Below, piece by piece: positions 1 through 12,349 of a stretch of DNA of 64,000 nt. Both the position numbers and the translations under genes were made by a program. Below the pieces are notes generated by a model. The model did no database searches, was not told the DNA's origin, and was given only the letters and a program-made list of their open reading frames with translations. Where the stretch lies: contig JBOZIK010000001.1 in assembly GCA_051453625.1 (NCBI GenBank), positions 248,666,688 through 248,730,687 of the forward strand. The letters run 5' to 3'. Positions within the stretch are counted from its first letter, which is position 1; the number at the start of each line of letters is the position of its first letter. The stretch comes from Welwitschia mirabilis. Its lineage: Eukaryota; Gnetophyta; Gnetopsida; Welwitschiales.

Positions 1-1647
1 TTATTGAATAGTCTCTTCCCTTACTCCTTCCTAAGTGAAATAAAATTTGAGCATGAAAAAAATATTACATATTCATTTAATTATTAGTTCATGAGTTGAA
101 GTAAGTAAATTCCTAGGCTTGCTAGAAATTTGAATATTTTCTAAATTGGAATATGATCATTCTAATAGGGAATTAGTAATCCCTTATATGGATCCTTAAA
201 TGTTTATCACTCTCATGATGATTTTCTCCTCTCTTTTTTTCCTGTGATACATCCTTCCTTAACTACTATTATTTTGGCTTTGATGACATTGTTTCACTCC
301 TTTAACATTGCTTCTATAATTGATATGAATAAGAGGCTTCTTATGCTACTAACTAAGCTAGTTATAAAGGCCCAAGTAGTTATTTCTTATATTGAGCAAG
401 CTAAAACATTGAAGTCTCTTATTCTTAATGAGATCATTTAATGATTATGTCATAGTAATATGTTTTACTAATAAGACCAGTGAGGGTGCTATGTTAAAGA
501 TGAATTATAAAATGCAAGGTTTAAAGAAAAAAATCTTCATTTTTTTAGTTGAATGATTCATGCAATTCCATCCACTAAAATCTTAAATTATTTATCAGTT
601 ACCTATAAGCTTTATGTTGCATGACTTAGTAGTAAATGCGATAGTTAGCGGCAATAGAATAAAGGGCTCAAATGTTAGAGATAAGTTTATTCCTTTTTAC
701 TTATCTTATAAAAATTAAATGATATAGTACTTTTTTATTTTAAATAATAATAAAAATATATTTTATTTATAAAGTATGATTAATTTCTTTCAAGTGAATT
801 ACCAAGTCATCCAAAAGAAGGTTACTTAATTAGAGTTAAATTTGATGAGTAGTAATAAAAGAACATGAACATTAGACATCTGGATTACATTTTAAACAAG
901 GCCTTATAGAGGATTTTCATGAATGAGAAGAATTTTTATGCTTTTTATCATAAGTGTTAAATGTTAAAGAAATATTTATAGGAATTCATCTAGTGTATTA
1001 CTTCATTACTAAATTACTACTATAGGAAATCTATAACAATTGATTGTCTACTCCCCAAAGATACTAAAATGAAAATTCTTCCTAAATAACTTTAGTCTTT
1101 TCTAGTTATTCTATACATATATGATTCTATGGGTTATGAGGATTTTGACCATGAATTATGTGGGTTTACATTGAAAATTCATTAGGTGTAACAATTCCTT
1201 AGGTTTTATCTTGCATAATTCCTTTATTTTCATAGATATTCTTTTACTATATTGCATATAATATTTGTTTTTTAATGAAATTATATTTTCACTTTTTATA
1301 GATAAATAAACAATTTATAGATTGAACTATTTTTCTCTAATATTAATTATACTAATATAATGCTATAAAATTAATTTATTAATTAGTTTGAATAAAATAG
1401 TTAAAAGAATGATATAAATAAGACATTAAAATGTAAATACCACAAAATATTAACAAATATCACACTAAACAAGAAATAAAATTAATGACTTAGCTTTACA
1501 ATTATAAGCTTCCTCTCTAATCTTGATCTATACTAAAAATGGGAATTTGGTTAGATGCATTAAGTAGCAACTGATTTCTTAAAGATCTATGTTACATCCA
1601 GACTTTAAGGTTCAAAGACTTAGCTCATACAAGTTTATTTAAAAATA
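1..1647. other. AT-rich intergenic DNA, no gene seen
   Basis: Only short chance reading frames occur here. The longest, at 244-441, encodes a hydrophobic Ile/Leu-rich peptide that matches nothing I recognise and has no coding context. No LTR edge, PBS or tandem repeat was found. The stretch ends at a 59-N gap. Confidence 0.6.
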
Positions 1648-1706
1648 NNNNNNNNNNNNNNNNNNNNNNNNNNNNNNNNNNNNNNNNNNNNNNNNNNNNN
1701 NNNNNN
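1648..1706. other. assembly gap (59 N)
   Basis: Run of N. The flanks show no obvious duplicated sequence. Confidence 0.99.
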
Positions 1707-1810
1707 ATAAGATATATTTTTGTTATGAAAAGCTATGTTCCAGCTTTTATTTAAGCCATAATATTATTCTTTGATGTAAATTCTTAGTAGTTAATCATGA
1801 TCTTCTACAG

Positions 1811-2105
1811 ATACATTAGTGGTTATAGTAGTGGTCATGTTAGTGTATTAGGTAGTGGTTGCATTATTTTTGTTGTTAAATAGTTATACGTTGCCTTTAT
1901 TTGAAATGAAATTTATATATATATGATGTGGCTCATTTTAATTTTAAATGCCTTATTATGATGAATATTATATTCCTAATGGGTTGGCAAGGTAAGAAAA
2001 CCCTCACTTCCATCACTTCCACCCCCTTTACCATTTCCACCACTTTAGCATGTCCATCACCTTTACCACTTCCACCATAACTACCAACTCCACCAACCTA
2101 TTTTA
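1811..2105. repeat. glycine-codon-rich low-complexity tract, possible gene relic
   Basis: At 1811-1862 the plus strand is rich in AGTGGT-type words. At 2005-2105 the minus strand is rich in GGTGGA/GGAAGTGGT words. Read on the minus strand the second tract gives a Gly-rich peptide (VGGVGSYGGSGKGDG), and after one frame change it remains Gly-rich (GGNGKGGGSDGS). This could be a piece of a glycine-rich wall or RNA-binding protein gene, or simply a degenerate microsatellite. No flanking exon or start was recognised, so the coding reading is weak. Confidence 0.3.
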
Positions 2106-2614
2106 TGATACTGTCTATTTATCCTCTCATGTCCTTTCACATCATTTACCCTCAATTAGAAATAAGACCTTCTACTTCTCTTATTTCATATACTAAAAAG
2201 GGCTTTTTGATCAAATCTTGATGAAATCAACTTGAAGCTTGAAAGCACTTAGACCTTCGATATTTAGAAGTATTTCAATCTTCATCTAAATTTCAAGTGT
2301 GGTCTTTGATTTGGTTTATTTTCTTATTAGTTTTTGGATTACTTATTTTATTTTCCTTTCTATGTCATAATGCTTGCACACTCAAAGCCTTATTTTCCAT
2401 CTTGCATTCTGATTGAAATCTGTAAGTTTTATAGGATTCTCTCATTTTATTCAAATTAAGTTTTTTAACCCTTCATTAACCTATTTTGATAAATTCTAGA
2501 CTACTAAAAAATTTCCTAGAAAGTAAAGGAAGTTTATGGACTCCTCTAGATATGCTGACCAGAAGTACATTAAAGTACATTAAGAGAGTAAAGGGAGTAA
2601 ATGGGTTCCATCTA

Positions 2615-2986
2615 AATATATATGCATCTAGATTTATATGATTTGTTGAGGTCATGGTCACATTTTATTTTCCNNNNNNNNNNNNNNNNNNNNNNNNNNN
2701 NNNNNNNNNNNNNNNNNNNNNNNNNNNNNNNNNNNNNNNNNNNNNNNNNNNNNNNNNNNNNNNNNNNNNNNNNNNNNNNNNNNNNNNNNNNNNNNNNNNN
2801 NNNNNNNNNNNNNNNNNNNNNNNNNNNNNNNNNNNNNNNNNNNNNNNNNNNNNNNNNNNNNNNNNNNNNNNNNNNNNNNNNNNNNNNNNNNNNNNNNNNN
2901 NNNNNNNNNNNNNNNNNNNNNNNNNNNAATATGTATGCATCTAGATTTATATGATTTGTTGAGGTCATGGTCACATTTTATTTTCC
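2615..2986. other. assembly gap with duplicated 59-bp flanks
   Basis: The 59 bases before the 254-N gap (2615-2673) recur immediately after it (2928-2986) with one mismatch that I can see. This is the pattern expected when two contigs that overlap, or two alleles, were scaffolded without being merged. A true local duplication is the alternative. The apparent reading frames across the N run are artefacts. Confidence 0.85.
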
Positions 2987-5900
2987 TAAGAATTCTATAT
3001 TATCCTTGGAAAAACACATTTCACTTACCTAAACCTTGATATGAACCATACTAAGAGCTGTGAGGGTTATAGTTTTCATGCCATGCTTGCATGTGCAGAA
3101 CCAATAATGAAGGGAGTGTTATTTTCATATTTTTTGCTTAGATTTATGCATTTAGTAAAGGTTCATAAATGTTCTAAATAAATAGTATTAATTATGTAAA
3201 CATGGATAATGTTTTCAAATTTGATTATGAAATAGTTTTAAGGGTATAGATTTATTTTTTATAATTATTGAATATTTTGAATGGTTATTTATTTATAATG
3301 AAAGAGTTATGTTATGAAGTTTGGTTTTTAGGGACACCTAAGCTTAATGATTAAAATAATCTTTGGTGGACATTCTAGTTTAATATGTATTTTTAATAGT
3401 TATATAAAGTTTTATCTTTTATTTTATGTATGAAGTAATAAAGGATAATTATTATAATGTGTAACAATACAATGCATTAGCATAAAATCAAACTTATGCA
3501 TTACCTTAACATAACTCAAAGTATCATTTTAATAATATCGATTATTTGGTTGAGAGGCCATCCACACCCACTAATTATTCAAGATAGCATGATGGACTTC
3601 TTTTAAAAATTATTTTTAATTTAATAAATATAAACCTAATTTTTGAAATGGTATACCTAATTTATGGGATTAAAATTTACTTATAGAATGAACTCATTTG
3701 GTTAAGAGGCCATCCACCACTAATGATTGAGTTTGGAAGCATATTGAATGCACAATTAGTATGCGTACTTGAAGAAGCTTACCTTGAATGTAAAAGGCCT
3801 TTTATTGGATCTACATCTCCAATTCTTGATGTTTGGCATGAGCTTGAAAAGGTACTTACTAGTTACTTAAATATCTTTTATGACTCTTGGAGGGATTTTA
3901 TGGTAAAGGGTGCATGAACATTTTGCAGAGGTGATCGACATCGATGTTGTGGTAAAGAATAATGATAATTAAGGTTAGCGGTTAGAGGTTTAGCGTGTCC
4001 AACTTCATCAACGGCTCCAAAAGAAATAATTATGCGATTTTTAGTGATATTTTAATGTACTTATTAAGGATTTATATCTTGATTCCTACAGATTTGATGC
4101 CCCACATAGTTCCTATCCACAATGGTAAAGGCTCCTTAAATGTGCCTTTTTCCTTCACCTTTTTCACTAACATTTTTGATCACTTGATTTGATTTTCTTT
4201 CTCTTTTTTGATTTATTTTGCAAATATTTGCTAGCTACCTTTTTCTCTGTAATATTTTATTTTATTTTTTATGTTATTTTTATTTCTTTGAAGTTGATAT
4301 TGAAGAGATGATTTATAAGAAAAGTAAATGAATAAATGTAGAGTTTCCCTCAAATAAGGTTACATAATCATCATCGATAAGATATATTTCTAAATATTTC
4401 TTTCAATGAACTCTACATATTTCTATATTTTCTATTTTTAAATGTTTTCTTACAAATTAATTTTACTAGTTTTAAGCCTTGAAAAACTTAAATTTTTTCA
4501 ATCTTATAAAAAATAAAGATTATTAAAGGTTTTTAATTTTTTTACTTAATGATATCATATTTTAGGAAATTCAAGTTTCTATTCTTATTATAATAATAAA
4601 GGAAAGAGATGAAATTTAAAAATTTATTCTTACTTAGTACTCCATGTTATTAGAAGTTAGACTTTTATTGCTAGGAATTTAAAACTTTTATTACATTATT
4701 TATATTTAAGTTTTTTTATTTATAATACTTTTGAAATTTAACTTAAGTAATTTAATAAAATGTAAATTCTTTCAGATCGGATGTAATATTTATAATTTAT
4801 TTATTCATCTGGTTACATACAGACATTTAGTTGGTTAAGATAATTAGAGGTTTCTTATTCACATTCCCTCTGTAATAGATTATAATATTTTTAGAATCTT
4901 TAAGTTTCATTTTTGGTTTTATATTACTTTTACATGATTATTTATTTTGAGTAATTTTCTCCTTTAAAGTAAGTCAAGATTGAAAGTTCCATTTGAAAGA
5001 TCATTTTAAGCATCTTGATGTTAGTGTTAAATTCACATTTTTAGAGTAGGAAAGATTTTTAATTTTGCTTGACCATTTCTCCTTTATTTTGAAAGATCTT
5101 TTGTGGATCTTTCTTTCAAGCATTTTTAGATGTATTAGTTAGAGTAGTTTAGCTTTTATATTTAACCCTTTTGAAAGACTATTTAAAGCTTATTTTTATC
5201 AATTTTGAATTTATCATTTTGTAATAGAGAAGGCTTTTCCTGTAAATTTCTTCTTTTATTTTCATTTTAAAAACTCGAATATTGTAATCTTTCAAGCAAT
5301 TTTAGATCCATCATTTGGTGCAAGCCAAGTTTCTCGAGATTTAGATGATTAAGTTTCTAATGTTATTTTTCTCTTTTACTTGATTTTATTTGATTTGGAG
5401 TATGTAAGATTTTAGTTTGAATTTGGCCTTCCCTTATCCATTTTGAAAGATCCTTTATTGGAAATTCCTATCCATTGATTTAAGATTCATTCTTTGAAAA
5501 ATTTCAAGATTTCCAATTGAAAATTGACCATTCTTTGGAGCAATTGCAAATTTTTTAAAATCTTGTAATAAATTAATAAAATATTATAAACCTTAAAAAA
5601 TATCTTTAGATTTATAAATGAGTGGAGAATTAATATTTAAATTATATTTTTTAAATTTAAAAAATTATCATCGACATTAAACTTCTTTTAGAAATTTTAT
5701 TAATATTTTTTACATGAACATAAGTGAATTAAATGTTTAATGTATATCCTTTTGTTTTTTCTTTTCATTCATACAAGTCAATGCATTCCAAATTTAACTA
5801 ACATAACAAAAAATTACAAGCTTATTTTCACAATAAGGTTTATTAAAAAAATAAAAGTTACTAATTATTCCTTTCATTTATTATATCATGTTTTTACATA

Positions 5901-6789
5901 AGCTAAGGTTTTCCTTTGTGATTATTAGGCGTAAGGCTCTCATCTATAATATTATTAATGTTTTATGAAAAAAATTTATTTCTATAACATTACCCATGTT
6001 TTACAAAGAAACTCTCTTTCTATAATATTATTCATGTCTTATAATGGGAAAAATTTATTTCCTTGAAATCATAACATGACCATTTAATAGTCAATTTCCT
6101 TTATGTTAAGTTGCATGTATCTATTTTTAAATTTACAACCTTTTTGCTTGTTCAATAAGTAATACCATAAACATATATAATAGTTGCACTTTTTATCTTA
6201 GTGGAATTCAAGAAATAAATCCTTCATCAAATATAACACGTTTAATGTTAAATATTAAATGCTATCTCCCATACTTATATGAACACTCATATTATATTTT
6301 ATAATTATAATTAATTATATTTTTAATTTTTAATGTATTAATACATTATTAGTCACTTATATAAATTGACATGAAATTTTATTTTCTGTCTCATAACATT
6401 ATTTATCTAAAATAAAAAGCACAAAATAAATTTTGAAATTCATAAAATACCATGACACTAACTAATTTGGTAAATTTATTGCAATAATGTTTCCACTAGC
6501 ACAACATTTACTTGAAAATAAAAATAGAAAAAACATTCATTGATATCTATAAAACATTAATAATTAAAGTTATCAAATAATGATAACTTTTTCTTACATT
6601 CTTAGTGTTATTCATTAAAAAAAAATAGAAATTCTAGACACACCACCAAAAAGTATATTGTCCTTTCAAATCAATAAGATCTTTATTTGTGTATTTTATA
6701 ATATATGAAAATATACTTTTTTAAATAACCACATGGATATTACAGCCTTAACTTAGTAAGATAAATCCTTAGGGACTTACTACTGTAAC
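2987..6789. other. AT-rich DNA without recognised genes
   Basis: A roughly 30-bp direct repeat built on GAGGCCATCCAC occurs at 3545-3575 and 3697-3725. A 64-codon frame at 3723-3917 encodes an ordinary-looking soluble peptide (containing DVWHELEKVL) that I do not recognise. Between 4990 and 5520 a TTTGAAAGATC-like word with a following CTTTCAAGCA-like word recurs irregularly, which suggests an old degenerate repeat. Nothing else could be supported. Confidence 0.5.
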
Positions 6790-8040
6790 TATTGCAATGC
6801 TAATTTGTAGAAATTTGGTGGTGTATTTTGACTACTTTTATAGGACTTTTATACAGGTTTGGATGCAATACTGATGATTATGGAGAACTTACATGATGAT
6901 CACTAAAACATGCAATTCTTAGCATATTTGAAGTTTTATCAAGATTCTTCTTATACTTCATACTTCAAAAGAAGATTCACCATGAAAAAGATTAATTATT
7001 TTTTGAGATTGAAGATGAAGAAGCCCATCATTTCCTCTATCATCCCCATGATAGGTGGGACAATAACAATGCTGACATGGATAGAGGCTATGGAGTTGAC
7101 TACAAGGATGAGGCTAATGGGCCATCTTTTATCATATAGTGACTTCCCCTCTATCGTCCTCATGATAGTCAGGACGATAACTATTTTCTATGATGTAAAG
7201 AATTATATTTTTTAATGGGGTCATGTGGCGCATAAAGGTTGCTAGGGTTTCTTATTCGATTCTTAAGGTTATGCTTTTAGAACTTTAATGTATAACTATA
7301 AATATCCTTTCTTTATTTCACTTATATTTCCATCTTTTACCCCCAATGCTCCAATGCTCTTGTCATGGAAGACTAAAGGATAAGAGGTCTATCCAATATC
7401 TATAGAGAGAAGTTACTCTTGGTGTTGAGCTACGTATCCTCCATTAAGGAGATTCTACTTTATTATAAGTGGATTTAAATGTTATATGATTAATTCAAAT
7501 ACTCTTTTTAATATAATTTTGCTCATGTACCTTATGTTTTAAGTTGAATATAGTTAGTGATAGTTCTATAATTTATTTAGATCATAAGGGCAACCTTTAT
7601 TAAGGTTGATTCTATTATTTTAGATTTGCATTGCTATTTCATTTCAATTATAAATTTTAATTTCATATTATATTTATCATTTCAAATTTTTCACATTGAT
7701 TAGTAATAGGTAATAAACTCTTTTTAAATAATTTAGATTATAGAGAGCTAGTTCTTATGATAGAAGAATTAGGACCTAGTAGAATTCATCTCTTTTACAT
7801 TGCATTTCATCTCCATTTATCTTGCATGGTATTTTTCATTGTTGTTTAATTTCATTTATTATAATATAAAAGACCAAAAATGCTCTTAAAAAGTAATTTT
7901 CTAATACTAATCCTAGTTCTTTTAACAAATTATGGTATTTGAGTTAACTCTCATCTATACTAGTTTGTGTATTTTTGTAAGTATTTTAATTTATGGTTTT
8001 GCCTAAAGGATTTAAGGATTATAAAAATTCATATCATAAT
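6790..8040 (+). repeat. 5' LTR of Athila-like element 1 (family A)
   Basis: About 1.25 kb. The left end was set by alignment with the 3' copy at 15145, which begins TGTTGC after a purine-rich tract; here the terminal TG has decayed to TA. The right end lies a few bases before a PBS-like sequence. Its segments also occur at 15145-15540, 22060-23213 and 42191-43373. It carries a TATA box (7297-7304), two copies of the hairpin motif (7034-7067 and 7146-7181) and the strongly shared block around TATCCTCCATTAAGG downstream of the TATA box. The family assignment comes from the pol region it flanks. Confidence 0.85.
7297..7304 (+). promoter_or_regulatory. LTR TATA box (TATAAATA)
   Basis: TATAAATA is conserved at the equivalent place in every A and B LTR of the window: 22478, 42697, 39417, 46315 and 51985. 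This conservation makes it the likely Pol II core promoter of the element. Transcription from such a decayed copy is not implied. Confidence 0.7.
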
Positions 8041-8044
8041 GTTT

Positions 8045-8062
8045 TGATGTCATTATTGGAAA
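8045..8062 (+). other. degenerate primer-binding site (tRNA-Asp type)
   Basis: TGATGTCATTATTGGAAA sits just after the 5' LTR. It aligns without gaps to the tRNA-Asp 3'-end complement used by Athila elements (TGGCGCCGTTGCCGGGGA), with about half the bases kept. Most differences are transitions as expected of old methylated DNA. The better-preserved site at 40004 supports the reading. Confidence 0.6.
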
Positions 8063-9860
8063 AGGACACAAGAAGTTAAAGGATTCTCACTATCTATATA
8101 AGTACCTTGAATTTCTATTAAGGTTAGTTATTCGAATTAGCAATGTATTTTTAGCATAACTTTACTAGGTTGATTTTAGAAATTTTCATTTTATGTAGTT
8201 CTTAGGATCCTTTTTGTTCTCTCTATCATCCCAATGCCATTGGAAATAATAGTTCTAAATTTTTAAGTTTAATTTCTTCTTCATAAATTTTCTTTTTGTT
8301 TTAAGATCAGTAATAAAAATACTATTATCTTACCTATCATTCTCATGACAGCCTAGAGGACAGTATGAATTTTTATTTTTTGGTTTTTTTTTTTCTAAGT
8401 TTGGTTTTCTATTACTATGATTATCATCTTCTTTGTCATCCCCATGACTAGGTAGATGTCAATCTATTATTTTTTATTTCAATTTTTGTTTGTTATATGA
8501 ACATGCAAGGACATGATGAATTCTGGTATAAAGATAAAATACTAGAGAGAGGAAAACCTGATTGAATAAGATATTAGAGAAGGATTATTTAACTATGAGA
8601 AAAATCTAGGTATGCACACCCCAAGTATTCAAATTCCAAGAATTGAAGAAAAATATTTTTATGCTTTTCTTATTTTAGAATCAGATTTTACAAAAGAAAA
8701 TTATAGCATAGAAGTAAATTGTGTTATTTCTTTTTCAAATATGTCAAAATCATCATAAAAACAAAAGCAAGTTTCTTCATCAAGTACTCTAATTATAATA
8801 ATAAGAATTTTTACTCCATGAGGATTACTCCATAACATATAAGGAATACTCCATAACTTATGAATGTTTTATCATAGCTATCCATTCCAACCCTATTTAT
8901 GAATTTCATAAAAAATAGTTTATCGATTATTTCTATAGTGGATAGAATTATCAAACCAAACAACTTGTAGATTTTTCTTATTAATCTAAATTTTTGAATT
9001 TAATCTTGAAAGAAGCATGGAGTGTGTTGGAAAACCTAGTGGAAATATGTTAAACTTGGTCTAAACCCACAAAATACAATTGAACTACTGGCCAAATCAT
9101 AAAAGATTTATAGGAGGTTAAACATGACAAGGAATAAGAGATGTGTGATTTAGCCAATTGATTAAATATTTTACTGCCACTTTAGAGAAGTATAAATAGT
9201 TGATATTTGATACAAAGGTAGTAAAAGATAAAAACTCAACTTCAACTTATGAAATTTGTGAAAATAATTTTGATCTAACTAAAGAGTATCCTTTATTATC
9301 AACTTGTAAGGAGAGGATGTTTGAGGAAGTTTATGCTTTCAACTCAACTACAATTTCAATAAAGAATGGATGGATAGCCTTAATGAAAACCTTTTAAAAG
9401 TAGATTTAGGAATTCCAACTTTTAACCTAATTTTCAATAAAATCAGAATGATCTAGTTAGAGAATCCATAGAAGAGATTAGAAATAAAAAACTAATAGTA
9501 ACATTAAAAACTTAGTAAATGTACTTTACCAAACAATTCTTACCAAACAAATATCACAAGGGCTCTTGCATCTCAACCTTTATCCAACCCAAATAAACTT
9601 AAGAAATATTTAAAGATAATAACATGAAGTAAAAATAATACAACACCTCCTACCCATGAGGTTTTAACTTTTAAGAATAATGAAATGAATGAAGTGGATG
9701 ATGTTGAAATTTTGGATTCATACAACCTTACATCAAAATCTTCTACTAAACCTTGCACTAAAAATGCCTCATAAGAAAACAAAGGAAAGAAACCATCCCC
9801 TCCTTAGCTTGATCGATTAAATATAAATCCTATCTTTGATAAACATTTGAAAACTTTGAT
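8063..9860 (+). pseudogene. Athila-like element 1: 5' leader and gag remnant
   Basis: The leader holds three hairpin-motif copies (8221-8252 decayed, 8332-8364, 8431-8461). It also holds a stretch around 8500-8620 ending AAATCTAGGTATGCA that is shared with the leaders of the B elements (40480-40600, 47260-47370), which ties the two families together. The region after about 8990 lies where gag should be. One open stretch (9200-9397) is visible but no zinc knuckle or capsid motif can be read. The following linker toward the protease aligns with 15961-16450 of the second copy. The gag call rests on position and on similarity between the two copies, not on a recognised domain. Confidence 0.5.
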
Positions 9861-10079
9861 GCAAGAGGTAAACATCAACTTGTCCTTTTGAAAAATCTTG
9901 CAAGAGAATCTTAAATATTCTAAGTTATAGAAGAACTTAGTAAGAAAAAAGCAGAAACATATCATTCCTAACAAAGTTTTTCTTGCTTAATCTCTTTCCA
10001 ACTTAATCATGTAAAAGTTTCCTAAAATAAAATACCTTAGAGATGCAACTATTATTGTTATCTTATAAGGAAATAAAAG

Positions 10080-10365
10080 AATTTAAAAATCTTTAATTAA
10101 CATAGAACCAAGTGTAAACATCATGTCTCTCGACATATGTAAGATACTTAAGTTGAAAAATAGAATAGAACCTATATAAATAATTCTAAAATTAGCTAAT
10201 ACCTTAATCAATAAACCATTAGGAATTATCAAATACTTAGTTATCCAAATTGAGGAAGCTTTTTACCCTATATATGTTATGATCATTGAGATAGAACATG
10301 ATGGATATTATCCACTCCTTTTAGAAAGAGACTTTTATGCAACTGCATATTGTATTGACACTTAA
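10080..10365 (+). pseudogene. Athila-like element 1: aspartic protease remnant
   Basis: The reading frame shows the C-terminal half of a retroviral-type aspartic protease. An N-terminal NIMSL stretch stands where Athila proteases have their N-L-M-P-x after the catalytic Asp-x-Gly. This is followed by LANTLINKPLGII (family: LADRSIKHPRGII) and YYPLLLERDF (family: VPIILGRPF). The catalytic Asp-x-Gly itself is not recognisable and a stop interrupts the middle. The same domain is read at 16690-16984 in the second copy. In a live element this enzyme would cleave the Gag-Pol polyprotein in the virus-like particle. It is dead here. Confidence 0.7.
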
Positions 10366-10879
10366 TCTGGTATGATGAGATATCATTTTAGTAATAGATA
10401 AATTACCATTAGAGGATGCTACTAAAAAGGATATAGGAAGTGAGTTTAATCTTGAAGATGAACTAAAATCAACCTTATTCTTATAACATGGACTAATTGA
10501 GGAAAGATTAATCATGCTACATAAACCAACTTTATATGATAACCCCATTAAAACAAATTATTTTGAGTATAAGAATGAAGAACATACAAATACAGAAGAA
10601 ACTTAATATTTTAATTCTATAGAAAAACTTTTTATAGAGTGTTATCCAATGTTTGTCATCCCCACATTAGATGGGATGATAACTTAAAATATTAGCCTTG
10701 AACTTAAGAAATTACCTCAAGGATTAAAATATATTTTTCTATTAGAAAATTAAATGAAATCCCTGATAATCAGTGACCTTCATACTTCTCAATAAGAATC
10801 AAACTTGATCTCACTCTTAACTTTGAAAGAAATCTCCTTTCCTTGGACACATAAAGACTTAGCTACCATTCCATTTTTC

Positions 10880-12125
10880 ATAGTTTAGCATAAAATTTAC
10901 CTTGAAAGTAATGCTACACTAGCTTTAAAGAAGACTCAATTTGGCCCTTAAACAAATTGTTAAAGATGAAATAATTTAAATTATTAATGCTAGAATTATA
11001 TATGACATATTTAATAGTACGTGGATTAGAAGAATGTGCATTGATTTTAGAAAACTTAATGAGGTTACTAAAAATGAGCATTACCCTTTACCCTTTCTTG
11101 ATCAAGTACTTGATAAAATCCAAGTCATTCTCACTATTGTTTTTTTGATAGGTATAGTAATTATAATCAAATTTGTATAATAAGTTAAAACTTGGCTAAG
11201 ACCACTTCCACCTTAATCTTTAGAATCTTTGATTTTAGAGGAATGCCCTTTTGACTTTGCAACACCATAGAACCTTTCAACAAGTCATGATAGAGATCCT
11301 TTTTGATATAATAGAAGATCCTATTGAAATCTTTATGGATGACTTCTCCATATTTGATTATACTTTTGAATAAATCATAGAGATTAGACAAAGTCCTAGA
11401 TCGATGTATTTAGAGTGGATTACGCTTGAGTTGGAAAAAGAGTTTCCTTCTTGTCAACTATGGAATTATCTTAGGATATCAAATTTAAAGAGAAGGGATT
11501 AGGATGAACCTCATAAAATTTGATATCATTACAAACTTTAGCACTCTAACTAATGTTAAACAAGTTAAATATTTTCTTATTCATGCTAGATTTTATCTTT
11601 TTTTTATTTATGATTATGTTAGGATTTGTAAACCTCTCTACTTCTTACTTGAAAATGATGTTAAATTTGATCAAAATAATTCATGCCAACTTGCATTTAA
11701 AACTCTCAAAGAAAACATTTATTCTAAAACTATTGTTAAATATCCTGATGGGAGTAAAGACTTTAAAGTTATGTGTGATACAACAAATAACAATATAGGG
11801 GGCTTCTTAGCTAAAAGTATAAAAATTATTTCAAAGTTATATCTTATCTTAATAAAACTTTATCCCAAGCCCAATCCAACTATACTACTACCAAGAGGGA
11901 AATTCTTACCATTATATTTTGCCTAGATTACCTTTGATATTATCATTTTGGTTTTTATATTAATGTTTTCACAGATCATGCAACCATCCTCTATCTTATA
12001 GCCAAAAAAAACTCTAGTACTAGATTTATTAGATAGATCCTTCTCATGCAAGAATTTAATCTTATCATTATTAATAAGGGACAGAAAATATGACAGTGTT
12101 ACTGATCATCTATCTTGACTTTTTT
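10880..12125 (+). pseudogene. Athila-like element 1: reverse transcriptase and RNase H remnant
   Basis: Recognisable in order are CIDFRKLNEVTK near 11040 (family: CIDYRKLNEATRK), the pair LPFLDQVLDKIQ, the catalytic FMDD box at 11332-11343 followed by FSIF, and a long stop-free thumb-to-RNase H stretch at 11504-11926 containing PLYFLLENDVKFD and VMCDTTN. After this come an FTDHAT-like box near 11970 and a VTDHLS-like end near 12110 (family: VADHLSRL). Stops and frameshifts occur throughout, so no polymerase is made. The residues fit the Athila branch of Ty3/gypsy better than chromoviruses. The FMDD box still has both catalytic Asp codons, unlike the second copy. Confidence 0.85.
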
Positions 12126-12349
12126 GCTTTCATGATAACATTTCCATTAATGACTTTTTACTCTTTATGATTAAACAACTTTACACTATCTCTTCTACTC
12201 ATCCTTCTTCTTGGTATGCTGATATTGTGAACTACCTTGTGATTATGAAAACTCCTTAACACTAGAACCTTAATCAACATAAAATGTTTTTTCATAGGAT
12301 TGATAACTATGAATGGAATGAACTCCATCTCTATAGACATTGCAAATAT

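Noticed and set aside
2612-2974. Long reading frames on both strands across the N run
   Set aside because: They consist almost entirely of undefined codons and only cross the gap; the same applies to frames at 29198-29828, 35504-36176, 41525-41707 and 56689-56949.
6910-7215. 101-codon ORF in the LTR as a gene
   Set aside because: It lies wholly inside the 5' LTR and is broken in the other LTR copies; part of it is the translated hairpin motif.
10321-10548. Minus-strand ORFs over the Athila pol region (also 9573-9782, 11185-11391, 12158-12361, 12499-12768, 16605-16850)
   Set aside because: The plus-strand frames carry the recognisable protease, RT and integrase motifs; the minus frames are shadows.
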